From Kryptolebias marmoratus (Eukaryota > Chordata > Actinopteri > Cyprinodontiformes > Rivulidae): a DNA stretch of 64,000 nt. The stretch is taken from positions 30,762,555-30,826,554 of the forward strand of contig NC_051438.1 in NCBI RefSeq assembly GCF_001649575.2, read 5' to 3'. Shown one piece after another: positions 23,601 to 35,250 of this stretch (position 1 is its first letter; each line of letters starts with the position of its first letter). The translations under genes and the position numbers were made by a program. The notes under the pieces are model-generated. The model worked only from the letters and a program-made list of their open reading frames with translations, did no database searches and was not told the origin of the DNA.

Positions 23601-26600
23601 GCCTATTTATTTCATTTTAGTTTTTACTGGAAAGTCGGTGTGTTTGTTTTAGTCATGAGTTCTGGGGCAGGAGGTGCGGTTGGTGTGTGCTGTGATGGGA
23701 AGCTGAGAGCTGAATTACCACTAATGGTTGTGGCTGAGCGGGATGAGGGATGGTTTTATGGATGAAGTCATGTATTTTTTTCTCAGATTTAAAGGTCTCT
23801 CTGAGAGGGTCGTTAGCATTCACCAAGTCATTTTGTTCTCTTGTCCAACTCCAGCTCAGTCTATTTGTGTGATGATAAAACAGAAGAGTGATTAAAACAG
23901 TGCGATAAAAGCAGAAACGCTGCAGCGCTCGATGTTTATATGCCACTACAGTGTCAGAGGAGGGTTTTACTGGATCCTTATTTATAGCTTAGATTTTGTT
24001 TCAAAGGCTAAACCTTCATTTTGAAAAGTGTTGAAAGTGAAGACACTTTGTTTTTACAACCTCTTTATCTCCCAGCCTGAAAGTCATCCTGCTTGAATGA
24101 ATTCAAGTTTAGGTTTTTGTCTTTATACCCGAAGGTAAGTCAACGACACCACATAAAGTTAAGCACTTATCTAGAACAACACAGTAACATAGCAAACATG
24201 TTAGTTTAAATAAAACCTACAAACATAATGAAGAGGTGATTAAAAATAAAAATAAAATCTAATGACACCATCAATAAAAAAACAAGTAAAATGCTAAAAT
24301 TTAGCCTTTAAACAATTGTTGCTACAGCTTGTTGAACTCCGTTATTAAAGCAGCAGGATTAAAGCCTTTTTATATGACTGGGTTCAACATGACCAGGTTC
24401 TTTGTCACATCTGCATATTTTACACAGTTGTGTTGTCACATTTGCTCTGGCTCATATTTGTATAAAGAATGAATAATGAAGGTAAAAACACAGCCTTGTG
24501 GGCAGGAAGTAAAGGAGCATCTCTGACCAGACAACACTATTTACCCTGTTTGATTTGTTAATACATCTAAAATTCACCCCACTGTAGTAACACTGTAATA
24601 AAACTGATCTAAAGGCCTTATAGTTAAAATGTGGGTTTGGAAAATAAAAAAGCTGAGAAATCAAGAAATAAAAGTCTAGTGTGAGCCCCATGTTCCTTTT
24701 AAACAGAGTAAAGATTTAGTTTCCAAAGGTCAAAGTGTGATTGATCTGTCTTTAGTTTGTCAAGTTTAAAACAGCAACATTTGCATCTATGCGCTAACAT
24801 GCAAGGAGACTTCTATTCATCTGATTTCTGAGCTTCAGCCAAAATGTGCTGATTTAAATTAATAATCCTAAGAGACCCAGAGTATAAACCGTGCCGTAAA
24901 TCTCAGAGGAGTCATGATGTAAAATATGATAACTGAGGCCTCATTCTGCTCAAGTGAAAGGTTGTTAATGGCCTTGTCCCAAACATGTTGTGCGGATGCA
25001 CTAATTAGTGTTGAAATATCTCTGACTGAGAGACTCTCCTGAGTTGCCAGGGGACTCGTGTCACCTCTTGTCTCCAAGCCTTTTCCTCCTTCCACCAGCG
25101 TCTCAGAAAGCATGCAGCTGAAGTCATGAGAAGCCTCGGGGAGGGCGCCCGAGCCCGAGTCATCCTGCATCTTTTAATTGGAGTCTCTACGTGCTCCGTG
25201 CTCCACAACACTTTAATTTGGTGGCAGAGCTACAAATCAGCTCGTCTGTATGAGACAAAAATCTTATTATGTTGTCAGTAACTAATTAGCAGTGCTGGCA
25301 TCTATCAGGCTGCATGCAGGGGGTTAAAATGATGCAGCTTACTGACCCTGTTAGCAGGAACAGCAGTCGACAAGGGGTGGGGGGCATTTTGAGGTAAGTT
25401 TCACGTTTCTCATCTGGTTTGACTTTATGTTTGATGATTTTTTTATTTTTGCTAGGAAAACACTTCTACTCAGCATGCATGTGGCTCAGGCTTTTATCTG
25501 ACAGTTTGACACTGTGACTGAAAAGTGGCTCATTAAAAGTACATTTTTAAGTGTGGTCACTTTCAAAGCGCTGCAATGAAAATAAAAGATAAAAACTAAA
25601 AACTGAAGCTGCAGACTGTCTCCCTTTGGTGCTCTCTGCCCGTGGATACCTGCAGAGATCTGAACTCTCTCTGCAGCTGAAGCCCATTCCTGCAGAGGGA
25701 CATGCCAAATCTGTTCTCCAGGCACTTTGGAGGCTTAAGGTTTAGGTGTTTTTTTAATAAAGCAAGGAGGAAAAGCATGCCATTTTATCAATCACAAGCC
25801 TCCACAGACAGGAGGGCATCGATCTGGCACAGCTTTACAACTAGAGCCTGCCCTCGTGGAGAAACACTGAGGAGTCCAACCAAGAACTGAGTCTGCAAAT
25901 CAGCCACTGATTCCAGAAATCCTACACAGAAGAATGATTGCAGTGTCTAAAATTATTCCAAAGATTGACCCTGTTTTAAATCAGCTGTTTTCATCTGCAT
26001 GAAGCAGCTTTTTACCTTTTCTTTACTTAAAAAAGCTCTCACCAAACATAAGCGTCAAAGTGCTCCTCAGGGGTTTTCAAGCATCAGGGTTGTCTGTGAG
26101 CAGGGCGGCAGATCTTTGTCTTTCTACTCAAGATGTATGTTGTTACATAACTAAATGAAAGGACAAACAGGTTGAGAAACACAAACACTTTATAAACCAG
26201 ACAGGGTTAATGGAGCTTAAACGACCCGACCCGACCCGACCTCACAACAGGCACCAGCAGAGAATCGGACCATGTCTGAGACAAACCAAGCAGGATTTAT
26301 AGCAAGTGGCAACAGTTGGGTAAATTACTGATGGAAAACAGGTGGAAACATATAAATCCAAAAACATGATTCGACCAAATAACTCAAATCTGTCTCACAA
26401 TGTTGAAACAGAAACAGAGACTCAAAACGACACGATTTTAACTTTCCCAACATTAAACGTTATTTTAGCCCCGACTTATTTGCATTTCCACTGAGGTCTG
26501 AGCTCAAAACAGGATAAATTCACCGACATGTTGCTCTTCCCCGACTGCAGCTTCAGGAAGATTTCAGCTTTATTCAGCTGAAGTGTGGAAATGTTACACA

Positions 26601-26865
26601 TCGCTGTGGGATTGTAGTTGTTTTTGTTTGTGCGTTGGAATGTAATTGGTGTAAAACAATCAGAGATTAACATGTTATTGGACTGATTTTTGATTTTGAT
26701 TCATTCTGCTGCAGCGAACAATGAGAATTTAATCTTTTCAGCTGATTCAGGCTGCATTCAGTCTGCAAACAACTCTGAGGTTCAGCCTGTTTTAGTTGAA
26801 TAAACAAGCCTTTGAGACATTTAAAATGCTGGGAATTCTCACGCAATCACAAGATTATACAGCAC
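20641..26865. other. Long non-coding stretch, no gene recognised
   Basis: 6.2 kb with no supported exon. Blocks at about 21590-22400, 22960-23480 and 24940-25200 are repeat-free, balanced in composition and rich in TAAT/ATTA and ATGCAAAT-like words. They are candidates for conserved regulatory DNA. The 100-codon minus-strand frame at 24868-25170 reads plausibly (begins MQDDSGSGALPEASHDFS) but has no splice signals or domain I can name. (CCGAC)n-like repeats lie at 26223-26240. AT-rich filler separates these blocks. Confidence 0.45.
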
Positions 26866-27078
26866 GTGTCGAACTCTGTTCCTCGGGGCCGTTCTCCTGC
26901 ATGTTTTAGACGTGTTCTTGCTGTAAAACACCAGGTTTAAATGAACAACTTCTGGACCTGCTTCTGGAGAACCTGATGATTTGGTGAGGAGGTAATTTAA
27001 CCATTTGAATCAGGTGTGTTGGAGCAGGAACCAACTAAAACTTCCAGGACAGTGGAGCCTCGAGGCCTGGAGTTAGAG
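26866..27078. mobile_element. Palindromic MITE
   Basis: The left end (GTGTCGAACTCTGTTCCTCG, then CCTGCATGTTTTAGA) and the right end (AACTAAAACTTCCAGGACAG, then GCCTCGAGGCCTGGAGTTAG) are imperfect inverted copies of each other. The middle holds AATCAGGTGTGTTGGAGCAG, a hallmark of a very common fish MITE as I recall it. A partial copy of the same family lies at 43003-43132. It is non-coding. Confidence 0.75.
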
Positions 27079-28929
27079 CTTTATCCAGAAGGTTACAGGT
27101 GAACCTAGGAGTTCAGAGGTCATGTTCTGAACCTCTGTTAGCTTCTGGTTAGTCAGGGTTAAAGAGAGGAGTCAGAATCAGACTGGTTCCTGAAACACAC
27201 CTTTGTGGTTCTTATCATTATTAAAATGATTAAATCCTTGTCACTGCTGTAGTTTGTCTTCACGCTTGTCAGCTGTTTAATCACATGACTTTTTTTTGTG
27301 CCTCTGGTGACATCCATCTTTCCTCCATGCCTGCTCCCTTCACTCTCCTTGCTCTTTTGTTTGTTTGTTTGTTTTCTAATTACAGACTTTTTCTGACACC
27401 TGTGCTAACTTTATGGTGGTGTGAAACCTGAAGCTCTCTGCACTCACTCGATACACTGCTGCACACAGAGAGACAAGCATGCTGCCTCTCATTTGCACTA
27501 CACACACTTTCATCCCCTTGTGTGCAATTACCTCTTCTTTGCTATTTACCTCGCTCGGCACGCTAGCTGTTTTTGAAGGCTTGCAGGTAAACAAAACATG
27601 CACACAAACTCACAGAAGTTAAATCCCTCGGCTGCTGGAAGGAGCTGGGAGATAAAATGTCTATAGGTGCTTTGTGTTACGTGACCCAACCATCCATAAA
27701 GAGAAGCCATCCTAACGCATGTCGACTTGCAATGATGTGTCCAAATGAGTGTGAGAACTTCAGATGAAAGGTACCAGCCGGGAGGCGACAGATGGATTCA
27801 ACATGTGTTTGCGAAGTGGTGGAAAACTAAATGAAGAAGCAAAAACACTCCCTGAACGCCCCTCTGCTGCTGATTGTTGTTGGGAATCAGCTTCGTCCCT
27901 TGCAGGCTCCTCCCCCTCCTCCATCCTCCATAAGTGCTCTCATGCGACCGACGGAGTGATGAGCTCCAACAGATGGAGGCGTGCACGAGAAGATCTCACA
28001 GGGAGGACACGGTGATCTGAGCAGGGATAGAGCTTCTGTGACCACCAAATGCACCACAGGAGTTTCTGTTGCTGCCTCTCAGCACCGTGGTGCCTTCAGG
28101 TGCTGTCTGTGCTCACAGGTCAGGCCAGTTTGCAGCAGTGTTGAGTCTTCATCAGGTCAGGATTCTGGCTTCAGACTGCAAAGAGCTGCAAGATTTCAGG
28201 ATGGTTGGGTTGTAAAAAGCAGCAGAGAAATGAAAGTTTGGAAACAATAAAAGCTCATTTCAGTTGAAGTCCTGCAGAGGAGAGTTACACACAGGAAGGA
28301 TCAAAATAAGTTACTAGATTTTTAGGCTGATCAATAAAACCTAAGGAACATGGGAAGAGATGACCTTGTGCTTTTTTAAATGAAACGATATGAAATCATT
28401 TCATAGGCTAAGACCCAATAAACTGAGTTCTAACAACATCAGTTTTGTAGGCTCGTATTTGAAAAAATGAATCTTCAAACTAAAGTGATGAATTTAAATG
28501 AAGTTGTGGAGCAGAGTTGTGGCTCTGACCTTAAATGCAAAAATAATCTTTACTCATGTCTCACTGCACTGTTGTAGTTTTTATCCATGTGATGCTGGAG
28601 AAAAATCCACTGAGATTCAAACATGATAGTCGTGTGTAAAGCATGAGACAACCAGATCAAACTACAGAAATCATTCTCTTTAATGCCACAAAATGACAAT
28701 GCAAAGTAAAATCACTTTAAAATAGGAGTAACAATCCTTGGAAGACTGCATATTGTTCTTCACCTTAAATGTCAGAGTCTTAGATTAAGATCAACTTTTG
28801 TTGAAAGAAACGATGTTGAAGCCGTTTTGGTCAAACCTTGAAAATAATACTTGGTGTTATCTTCATGCAGTGTTACAAGATGTCATAAAGTCTATGTTGT
28901 GAATGGCTCTCAGCCAATGTTGTCATTGT
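27079..28929. other. Non-coding stretch, no gene recognised
   Basis: The GC-richer segment at 27764-28250 carries overlapping frames of 83 and 89 codons (+). They have no motif, and no convincing acceptor or donor bounds them. At 28815-28890 a GCCGTTTTGGTCAAACCTTG run matches the decayed repeat at 18650-18720. The rest is AT-rich. Confidence 0.5.
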
Positions 28930-29045
28930 TCTTTCAGCTACTCCCTTCTTTAAGGGAATCCACAGCTGGAAAGTTCTGGCCGTTGTTTTACACCAGATGT
29001 GCTTCTCAACCCAACTTGGGTTCAGATGGCAGCACGGACCTCCAA
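28930..29045. repeat. Decayed dispersed repeat ('CAGCTACTCCCTT' type)
   Basis: TTTCAGCTACTCCCTTCTTT, AAGGG..TCCACAGC, then ACACCAGATGTGCTTCTCA resembles the fish repeat module 'TCAGCTGCTCCC...GGTCGCCACAGC...CCAGATGCCCTTCCTGA'. A related module lies at 51588-51720. It is non-coding. Confidence 0.5.
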
Positions 29046-30289
29046 ACTACAGCCACAATGACTCTCAGCAACTACTACATCAAATATTATATAACAGCAC
29101 AAACACACACAAGCAATAACAGTCTCACTCCACCTCCGCCTCTGCTGGCAGATGATGATAAGATGGGAGTCATTTGAGACTGAGCTCTCAGTTCTGCAGA
29201 CTTGTTTGCATGTTAAACATGAGGCAAAAAGTAGTAAAACTCTTCTGTGCAGAAACTTTCAAGATCAGTTATAAAAAAACATCAACAAATATTCTTCTGG
29301 AAACAAAGTAATAGAGTTTGTTACTGGTGTTTTACGCTGAGACTGGATTGATGAGCAGCTGACTCTCCTTTTTTCTTTCTGACAGCAGAGACGTCTCTGA
29401 CTTCCTGCTTGATGTCGGCGTATATAGAAAGATCTTCTGAATCCTGCTAAGACTGAAGCTCTGTCTTTTCTGAGGTCAGCAGACACCCATCACGCTTTGG
29501 CATTGAAATGGAAATGTGGCCTAACAACATGAAGCTCATATTAGATTACAATAAAGATCAGCTACAATGAGACTCTGACCCTTCAGAGGCTCCGGAGGGG
29601 AACTGAAGTGACTCTTTGAGGCAGCGATAACCTCAAGGCCATGACAGCAAGCTTTTCCAGGAAACGAGGAAACGTAGACTGATTTTAAAAAAACAGCCAG
29701 GCTGATCAAGATGAAGTTGCCTGGGGACACAGGCAGGAAGAGAAAGATGAGAGGAGGAGGGCTGAGATACATTTATATTATGTGATCAAAGGAGAAGAGA
29801 AGGACGGTCAGCTGGCGACAGACACTGTGATGTAGTGGGAGTTGAGCAGCGGCTCTGTACTCTCTAATTGACCCCAGTTAGGATCCACACACCCTTTCCT
29901 CGCCTCACAAAGAGCATCTAATTGCTGCGGCTGATTGGATCCTGATAGAATTACGTCTGTCAGTGAAGGTTATTAGGCACAGATTCATCTCTGTCACGAG
30001 GACGAGGACCGTCGGCCTTCTTCTTCCACGAGCGGCCTTAACGAGCTCTTCTATCAGACAGAAAATCCCAGTTAAAGCTAAACGCCAAGCGAGCTGTGTG
30101 TGTGTGTGTTTTGGCATGTCGTCTGATCTCAGATTTACTGATCGATATCTGTGAGCAGCTCTCTTTATCCTGAAGGTGGACCAACGCAGAGCTCTGACCG
30201 AGGCTTTAATCTGGGAGCTGAGGCCGAAGCTTCCTGCTGCTTCTTGCAGGATCTGCCCAGGAAGTGGATTTGTCTCACACAAACCAAAG
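29046..30289. other. Non-coding stretch, no gene recognised
   Basis: Short frames only. The segment at about 29880-30060 is balanced and repeat-free and is followed by a short (TG)n run at 30095-30109. The 144-codon minus frame at 29905-30339 runs antisense into the LINE fragment and is treated as a shadow. Confidence 0.5.
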
Positions 30290-31378
30290 TTTTTATTTCT
30301 GTGAAGATGACCAACAGGCCACAGTCTGTTAAGATCCACAACATCTCCTCCTCCACCACAATCCTCAGCACTGGCTCCCCCCAGGGCTGTGTGCTGAGCC
30401 CCCTCCTGTTCACACTGCTCACATATGACTGCTCACCTCTCCATCCGAGCTGTCATATTGTGAAGTTTGCAGACGATACAGCAGTGGTTGGGAACATCAC
30501 AANNNNNNNNNNNNNNNNNNNNNNNNNNNNNNNNNNNNNNNNNNNNNNNNNNNNNNNNNNNNNNNNNNNNNNNNNNNNNNNNNNNNNNNNNNNNNNNNNN
30601 NNNNNNNNNNNNNNNNNNNNNNNNNNNNNNNNNNNNNNNNNNNNNNNNNNNNNNNNNNNNNNNNNNNNNNNNNNNNNNNNNNNNNNNNNNNNNNNNNNNN
30701 NNNNNNNNNNNNNNNNNNNNNNNNNNNNNNNNNNNNNNNNNNNNNNNNNNNNNNNNNNNNNNNNNNNNNNNNNNNNNNNNNNNNNNNNNNNNNNNNNNNN
30801 NNNNNNNNNNNNNNNNNNNNNNNNNNNNNNNNNNNNNNNNNNNNNNNNNNNNNNNNNNNNNNNNNNNNNNNNNNNNNNNNNNNNNNNNNNNNNNNNNNNN
30901 NNNNNNNNNNNNNNNNNNNNNNNNNNNNNNNNNNNNNNNNNNNNNNNNNNNNNNNNNNNNNNNNNNNNNNNNNNNNNNNNNNNNNNNNNNNNNNNNNNNN
31001 NNNNNNNNNNNNNNNNNNNNNNNNNNNNNNNNNNNNNNNNNNNNNNNNNNNNNNNNNNNNNNNNNNNNNNNNNNNNNNNNNNNNNNNNNNNNNNNNNNNN
31101 NNNNNNNNNNNNNNNNNNNNNNNNNNNNNNNNNNNNNNNNNNNNNNNNNNNNNNNNNNNNNNNNNNNNNNNNNNNNNNNNNNNNNNNNCACTTTATTTGC
31201 ACCTGGACACTTTATCTTTTTACCTTATCTTTTTTATGTTTATTTTCTTTTCCTGTTTTATATTTTTAAATTTATATTAGATGTAAGCTGGGACCGTGGT
31301 TCACAATTTCGTTCCACCTCATGTACCACATGTGATGCGAATGACAATAAAGTCTCCTTGAATCCTTGATCCTTGATG
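30290..31378 (+). mobile_element. Non-LTR retrotransposon: RT fragment and 3' tail around a gap
   Basis: Before the gap, 30308-30502 reads in frame through STGSPQGCVLSPLLFTL and then VKFADDTAVVGNIT. These are the conserved SPQG and FADD blocks of a reverse transcriptase of the LINE class common in fish (L2/Rex1-like; exact clade uncertain). The FADD aspartates are intact. After the gap, 31189-31378 is a typical LINE 3' end: CTTTATTTGCACCTGGACAC, a CAATTTCGTT word, AATGACAATAAAGTCTCCTTG with AATAAA at 31346-31351, then a short CCTTGAT tandem terminus. Both parts have the same orientation, so they probably belong to one 5'-truncated insertion. How much of the ORF is intact cannot be seen. Confidence 0.8.
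30503..31188. other. Assembly gap (686 N)
   Basis: A run of 686 N inside the LINE insertion, probably unresolved because the element is repeated elsewhere. All frames that appear open across it are artefacts. Confidence 0.98.
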
Positions 31379-31780
31379 AAAAACAAAGCAGATGTGGCTC
31401 TGGGAGACAATGTTGTTCTTATAAAAAGAACTTTATTCAAGCCTCTTGGTGCTGCCATCTAACTGTAATTTTTCCATGAACCCAGTGATGCAGAAATACC
31501 CTGTATCCACATTTTCTACTGCTGGTCTGAGTCCAGGCTGCAGGAGCAAAGACCTGTTCCCCTACTGCCTTCCACCCCCTTCCACCCCCTTCCACCCCCT
31601 TAGACCTTCAGGAAAATGTTTCCAAACTGTCTAATGTGATCATCCAGCACATTCAGGATCCACCAACCAGCTTCTTTCCTGCATGAACCGGTTTGAAAAA
31701 CCCCTTTTACATCTCATCTGGATCCTGATCGATCAAACTTCTTCTGTTTTAAGTTTTATTTCACAACATCTCCCACAGCT
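31379..31780. other. Short non-coding spacer
   Basis: No gene. It contains three tandem copies of TTCCACCCCC (about 31568-31599) and leads directly into the minisatellite. Confidence 0.6.
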
Positions 31781-32080
31781 AAACCTGGTCCTGGAGCTCT
31801 GAACCCGGTCCTGGAGCTCTGAACCCGGTCCTGGAGCTCTGAACCCGGTCCTGGAGCTCTGAACCCGGTCCTGTTAGGAGCTCTAAACCCGGTCCTGTTA
31901 GGAGCTCTAAACCTGGTCCTGTTGGAGCTCTAAACCCGGNNNNNNNNNNNNNNNNNNNNNNNNNNNNNNNNNNNNNNNNNNNNNNNNNNNNNNNNNNNNN
32001 NNNNNNNNNNNNNNNNNNNNNNNNNNNNNNNNNNNNNNNNNNNNNNNNGGAGCTCTAAACCCGGTCCTGTTGGAGCTCTA
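31781..32080. repeat. 20-24-bp minisatellite around an assembly gap
   Basis: Repeated GGTCCTGGAGCTCTGAACCC (20 bp) changes after about 31870 to 23-24-bp variants with GGTCCTGTTAGGAGCTCTAA. The same variant resumes after the N gap, so the gap lies inside the array and its real copy number is unknown. Every unit carries GAGCTC. Confidence 0.92.
31940..32048. other. Assembly gap (109 N)
   Basis: An N run within the minisatellite. Both flanks carry the same repeat unit, so the missing sequence is almost certainly more repeat. Confidence 0.98.
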
Positions 32081-33499
32081 CAGCTCAGAGTTTAAACAGG
32101 AAGTTGGTCTTTAATGACTGACCTGAGGTTTTAGACAGTTTTTATAAAATCACAGGTTCAGATGGAGGATTTCTGGAGGACGTGTGATGATATTTAACTT
32201 TGAGACGTTTAAACTTTCTCATATTTTTGCAAATAAACTCAGTTTATACACCAAATGTTGATATTTTTCAGCTTATATTATTACAGAAGGAAGTCCCAAA
32301 TCCCTGTTTTTGAACGTTCATGCAGGATTTCTGCAGAAAGGTTTTAGTTCATTTATGGTATTGATATTTTAAAAATAATTGTTATGACTATATAACATTC
32401 AATTGTTTCATTCACACTTATGTTCATTTTTAAAAGTATTTGTTTGGATTTACTCCAGGTGAAAATAAATACCCAACTGGGTGTTAAATATCTTTCTGAC
32501 CCGTAGATCTTCAGAACCACAGCTTCAGACTTTTATATTTCAGTCTGTCATGGCAGAATGTTTTATTATAAGCTGTAAATTGGATATTTCTGCACTTCAG
32601 ATGAATCATGGGTCCCACTCAAAGCTGGCGTTGTCACACTGATTGAAATCATCAGAGATTTACAGATTTTTCATTCATCAGAGTGGATTTTTGTGGATTG
32701 GTTGTATTTTTTAGATAATCCATGGTTGAAATCTGGTGATGTTTTAGGTTGATTTGTTTTAACTTGGATCAGTTAAAAGGTTTAGGACAAAAAAACATTG
32801 TTTCACTGACAGATGTAAGATTTAAAATAAAAAAGTGAGAAACAACACTTTTATGTGTGTGTAGAGTTAATATTAAACATAACAACCACCCCCCCACCCC
32901 CCACCCACCCACCACCACACACACACTTTAAACTTTATGTTCATCATCGTGCTCTTGAGCAGAGTAGTCTGGTACCTGTATGTGTGAAACCCTGTTGATC
33001 CTCTCGGTCAGTTTGTTTTCAGACAGAAAACACAGAAACAAATCTGTGAAGGATTTAGTTCTTAGAGGCAGAAGAGGAACATGGATGGTATCTGCTGCCT
33101 GCGCTGCGTTTGCTTACTGCTGATTTACTGAGTGGAAGAGAGAATCACCAACATTCAGATTTCAAATAAATGCTGATAAATATTAAAAAATTCAAATTTC
33201 CAAACTTTTTATAATGTATTATAAACTATTTTTAATTTTATGGTGCTAAAGGCCCATCTGGAGATGTGCATTGCAAATTAGCCGAAGCTATAAACGTTAT
33301 AGTGTATTTGTATTTGTTAGCCCCTAACACTTGTCCTTTTTCATTCAGCTTATTTTGATTTCAGTCTGGAAGGCCATCAAACTGATGGCCATGCAGAGAC
33401 CTTTAAAGATGCAGGCGTACAAACTTTAAAACAAGCAAGATACAGGCAGAAAAGTTACATAAAGTCTGAACACTGAGAGCTGAATATCTGCTGAAACTG
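32081..33499. other. Non-coding AT-rich stretch
   Basis: No gene recognised. A C-rich/CA-rich tract (CCACCCCCCCACC type) lies at 32884-32930. Confidence 0.6.
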
Positions 33500-33770
33500 A
33501 GTTAGCATAGCTAAAACAGCAGGACACCAGCTGAAAACTACAAGTACCAAAGCAGTAAATGTTAGCTAAAAGAAAGGAAAAGGATAGCTAAAAGTAGCAG
33601 AAGTCTAGTTAACAGCTAAATGTTGCAGAATGGCAGCTAAAAGCTAAAAGTAGCGCAGGAAAACAAAAACCGAGTCAGTCGCTGACAGAGATTATAAAGT
33701 AAAAATGCTTTAAAAGGACTGAAGAGATCTGAATGTATTTTTGGAGAAAGTATTTGTAAATAAAGATGAA
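33500..33770 (+). repeat. 'TAGCTAAAAG' dispersed repeat, copy A
   Basis: Irregular reiterations of (T)AGCTAAAAGTAGCA/GCAGAATGGCAGCTAAA are followed by a GAATGTATTTTTGGAGAAAG, TATTTGTAAATAAA tail. The same module order, including the tail, is found inverted at 46690-47000, and a diverged inverted copy lies at 61800-61965. This makes it a dispersed repeat family rather than a local expansion. Confidence 0.65.
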
Positions 33771-33815
33771 TTATAATAATAATAATAATATTATTATTAT
33801 AATAATTATAATATT
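33771..33815. repeat. AAT/ATT microsatellite
   Basis: A TAATAATAATAATAATATTATTATT-like run, AT-only and self-complementary, directly at the end of the TAGCTAAAAG repeat. Confidence 0.9.
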
Positions 33816-34401
33816 TATACCTTATAAAAGGTCCAACAACCAAACGTCACAGCAGCCATTTCCTGAATGAGCTGAATGTTTTTATATGACAGTAAAAAAA
33901 ACACAAGGTATGTAGTTTGTAAACAAATGTATGGAAGAATCCATGAATCTAATCAGTGAACTCCTTACAGACACTTTATGAATATAAAAGTAGAAAAGAA
34001 AGTGTTCATAATCTATTATCTTTGTTTTCCTTCACCTCTTTTGTTCTTTCTAACTTGAGCTGCTCATTTTCTGTTTGCTAATTCATCAACTATGCATTAT
34101 CACTGCAGTTTGAGGTAATTGTACGTATTTGCATAAATTACTCAAATTAAACAGGCGAGTCTTGACATTTTAATTTACTTGCTGGTTGCTATGAGCAGCT
34201 TTTAGAACAAGGTGATGTACAACACAGCTTTAAATTAGATTTTTTTCTTTGCTGTTTAGTCTAAATAGCTTGTAAAAGGTTTTGATTAGACTAACGAGTA
34301 AGAAATAGTCTGATTATTGTTGTCTGAGATGATCTGACACTCAGGACAGACGGGAGGCCATGTTCCTGACTATAACCAGACGTTTATGTTGGATATATGT
34401 G
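33816..34401. other. Non-coding stretch with a conserved-looking core
   Basis: No gene. The part at 34070-34220 contains TATTTGCATAAATTA (POU/octamer-like) and a TGCATTATCACTGCAGTTTG run and is free of repeats. It is a candidate regulatory element only. Confidence 0.4.
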
Positions 34402-34579
34402 CAGTCATGGAAACGTTGATCCTTTTTCAGTTCCAGGGTTTTCCATATTAAGACATAATAAAACTGATCTGGTCTTTACCAGGTTCTAAAAGGATTCAAA
34501 TCAAATTCACCCCGAAGGTCAGACTGTGCAGTGCTCAGAGAAATGAGCTCCATTTCAGACCCTACAGGCCTCAGTTAGC

Positions 34580-34606
34580 AGGTTAAAGGTCAAAGGTCAA
34601 AGGTCA
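34580..34606 (+). promoter_or_regulatory. DR1 array of nuclear-receptor half sites
   Basis: AGGTTA-A-AGGTCA-A-AGGTCA-A-AGGTCA: four half sites in direct repeat, each separated by one base; the last three are perfect AGGTCA. DR1 is the preferred arrangement for RXR/PPAR, HNF4 and COUP-TF. The array lies inside the Tc1-like element, so it was probably carried in by, or grew within, the transposon. Binding is unproven. Confidence 0.45.
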
Positions 34607-34957
34607 GGGCTTGTTTAAAAACCTCTTCTCTCTATAAACAAGATGGCAGCTCGATTTCGGTTTGGAAAGTTTCATCTGAAGGAACCACAAGAGTTTTGGA
34701 CCAGAACCAGAACCAGAGCAGAGGACATATGTTTACCCAGAATGCACTGCAGCTGTCAGCACGGTGGTGGAGGGCTGATGGTTTGGGCTGATTCTGGAGT
34801 CAGATGTGAGGCCATCTGTCCAGAACCAGAACCAGAACCTCAGAGAGCTGAGCAGAAACCAATGAGCTGGAGCAACGCTAGAAAGAAGAGTGGGCCACAA
34901 CTCCTCCACAACCAGGAACCCACTGAGAGTTCTGCTGCTGGAGGAGGTTCTGCTGGG

Positions 34958-35250
34958 TCAGTTCAGTTTATTTACAGAGCACCAAGTCCCAACAAGTCGT
35001 CTCAGGTCTGAACAGAAACATTTAGTAAAGTTTTCTGTATAAGGAGGCAGATTGAGCTGAATCTTCACTTCGTCTCAGTCTCCCATCCTGAGCAGCAGGA
35101 AGGCGACAGTGGGAAGGAAAGACTCAAACCTCCAGCAGAACCAGAATCAGAACCAGAACCAGGCTCAGGATGAGCGGCCATCTGCTTCGACCCGCTGGGG
35201 TTAGAGAGGACAGGAAAGAGACACAGAATGACAGGTCCAGGTGGAGTTTC
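34958..35250 (+). mobile_element. Dispersed fish repeat nested in the Tc1-like element
   Basis: GTTCAGTTTATTTACAGAGC, ACCAAGTCCCAACAAGTCGT and, later, CCTCCAGCAGAACC, GATGAGCGGCCATCTGC, CGACCCGCTGGGGTTAGAGA follow the order of a common fish repeat ('CAGTTTATTTATAKAGC...CACAACAAATGTCATCTCAAGG...GGAAGAAACCTCCAGCAGAACC'). Tc1 sequence is present on both sides in the same orientation, so this element inserted after the transposon. The 122-codon frame at 34643-35011 crosses the junction and is not a gene. Confidence 0.65.

Noticed and set aside
29905..30339. 144-codon minus ORF
   Set aside because: Partly antisense to the LINE fragment, no motif or codon bias.
30151..31369. ORFs of 249-372 codons on both strands
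   Set aside because: They run through 686 N; only the short RT segment before the gap is real coding ancestry.
34643..35011. 122-codon plus ORF
   Set aside because: It starts in Tc1-like sequence and ends in the nested repeat; the HGGGG block marks a transposase remnant, not a host gene.
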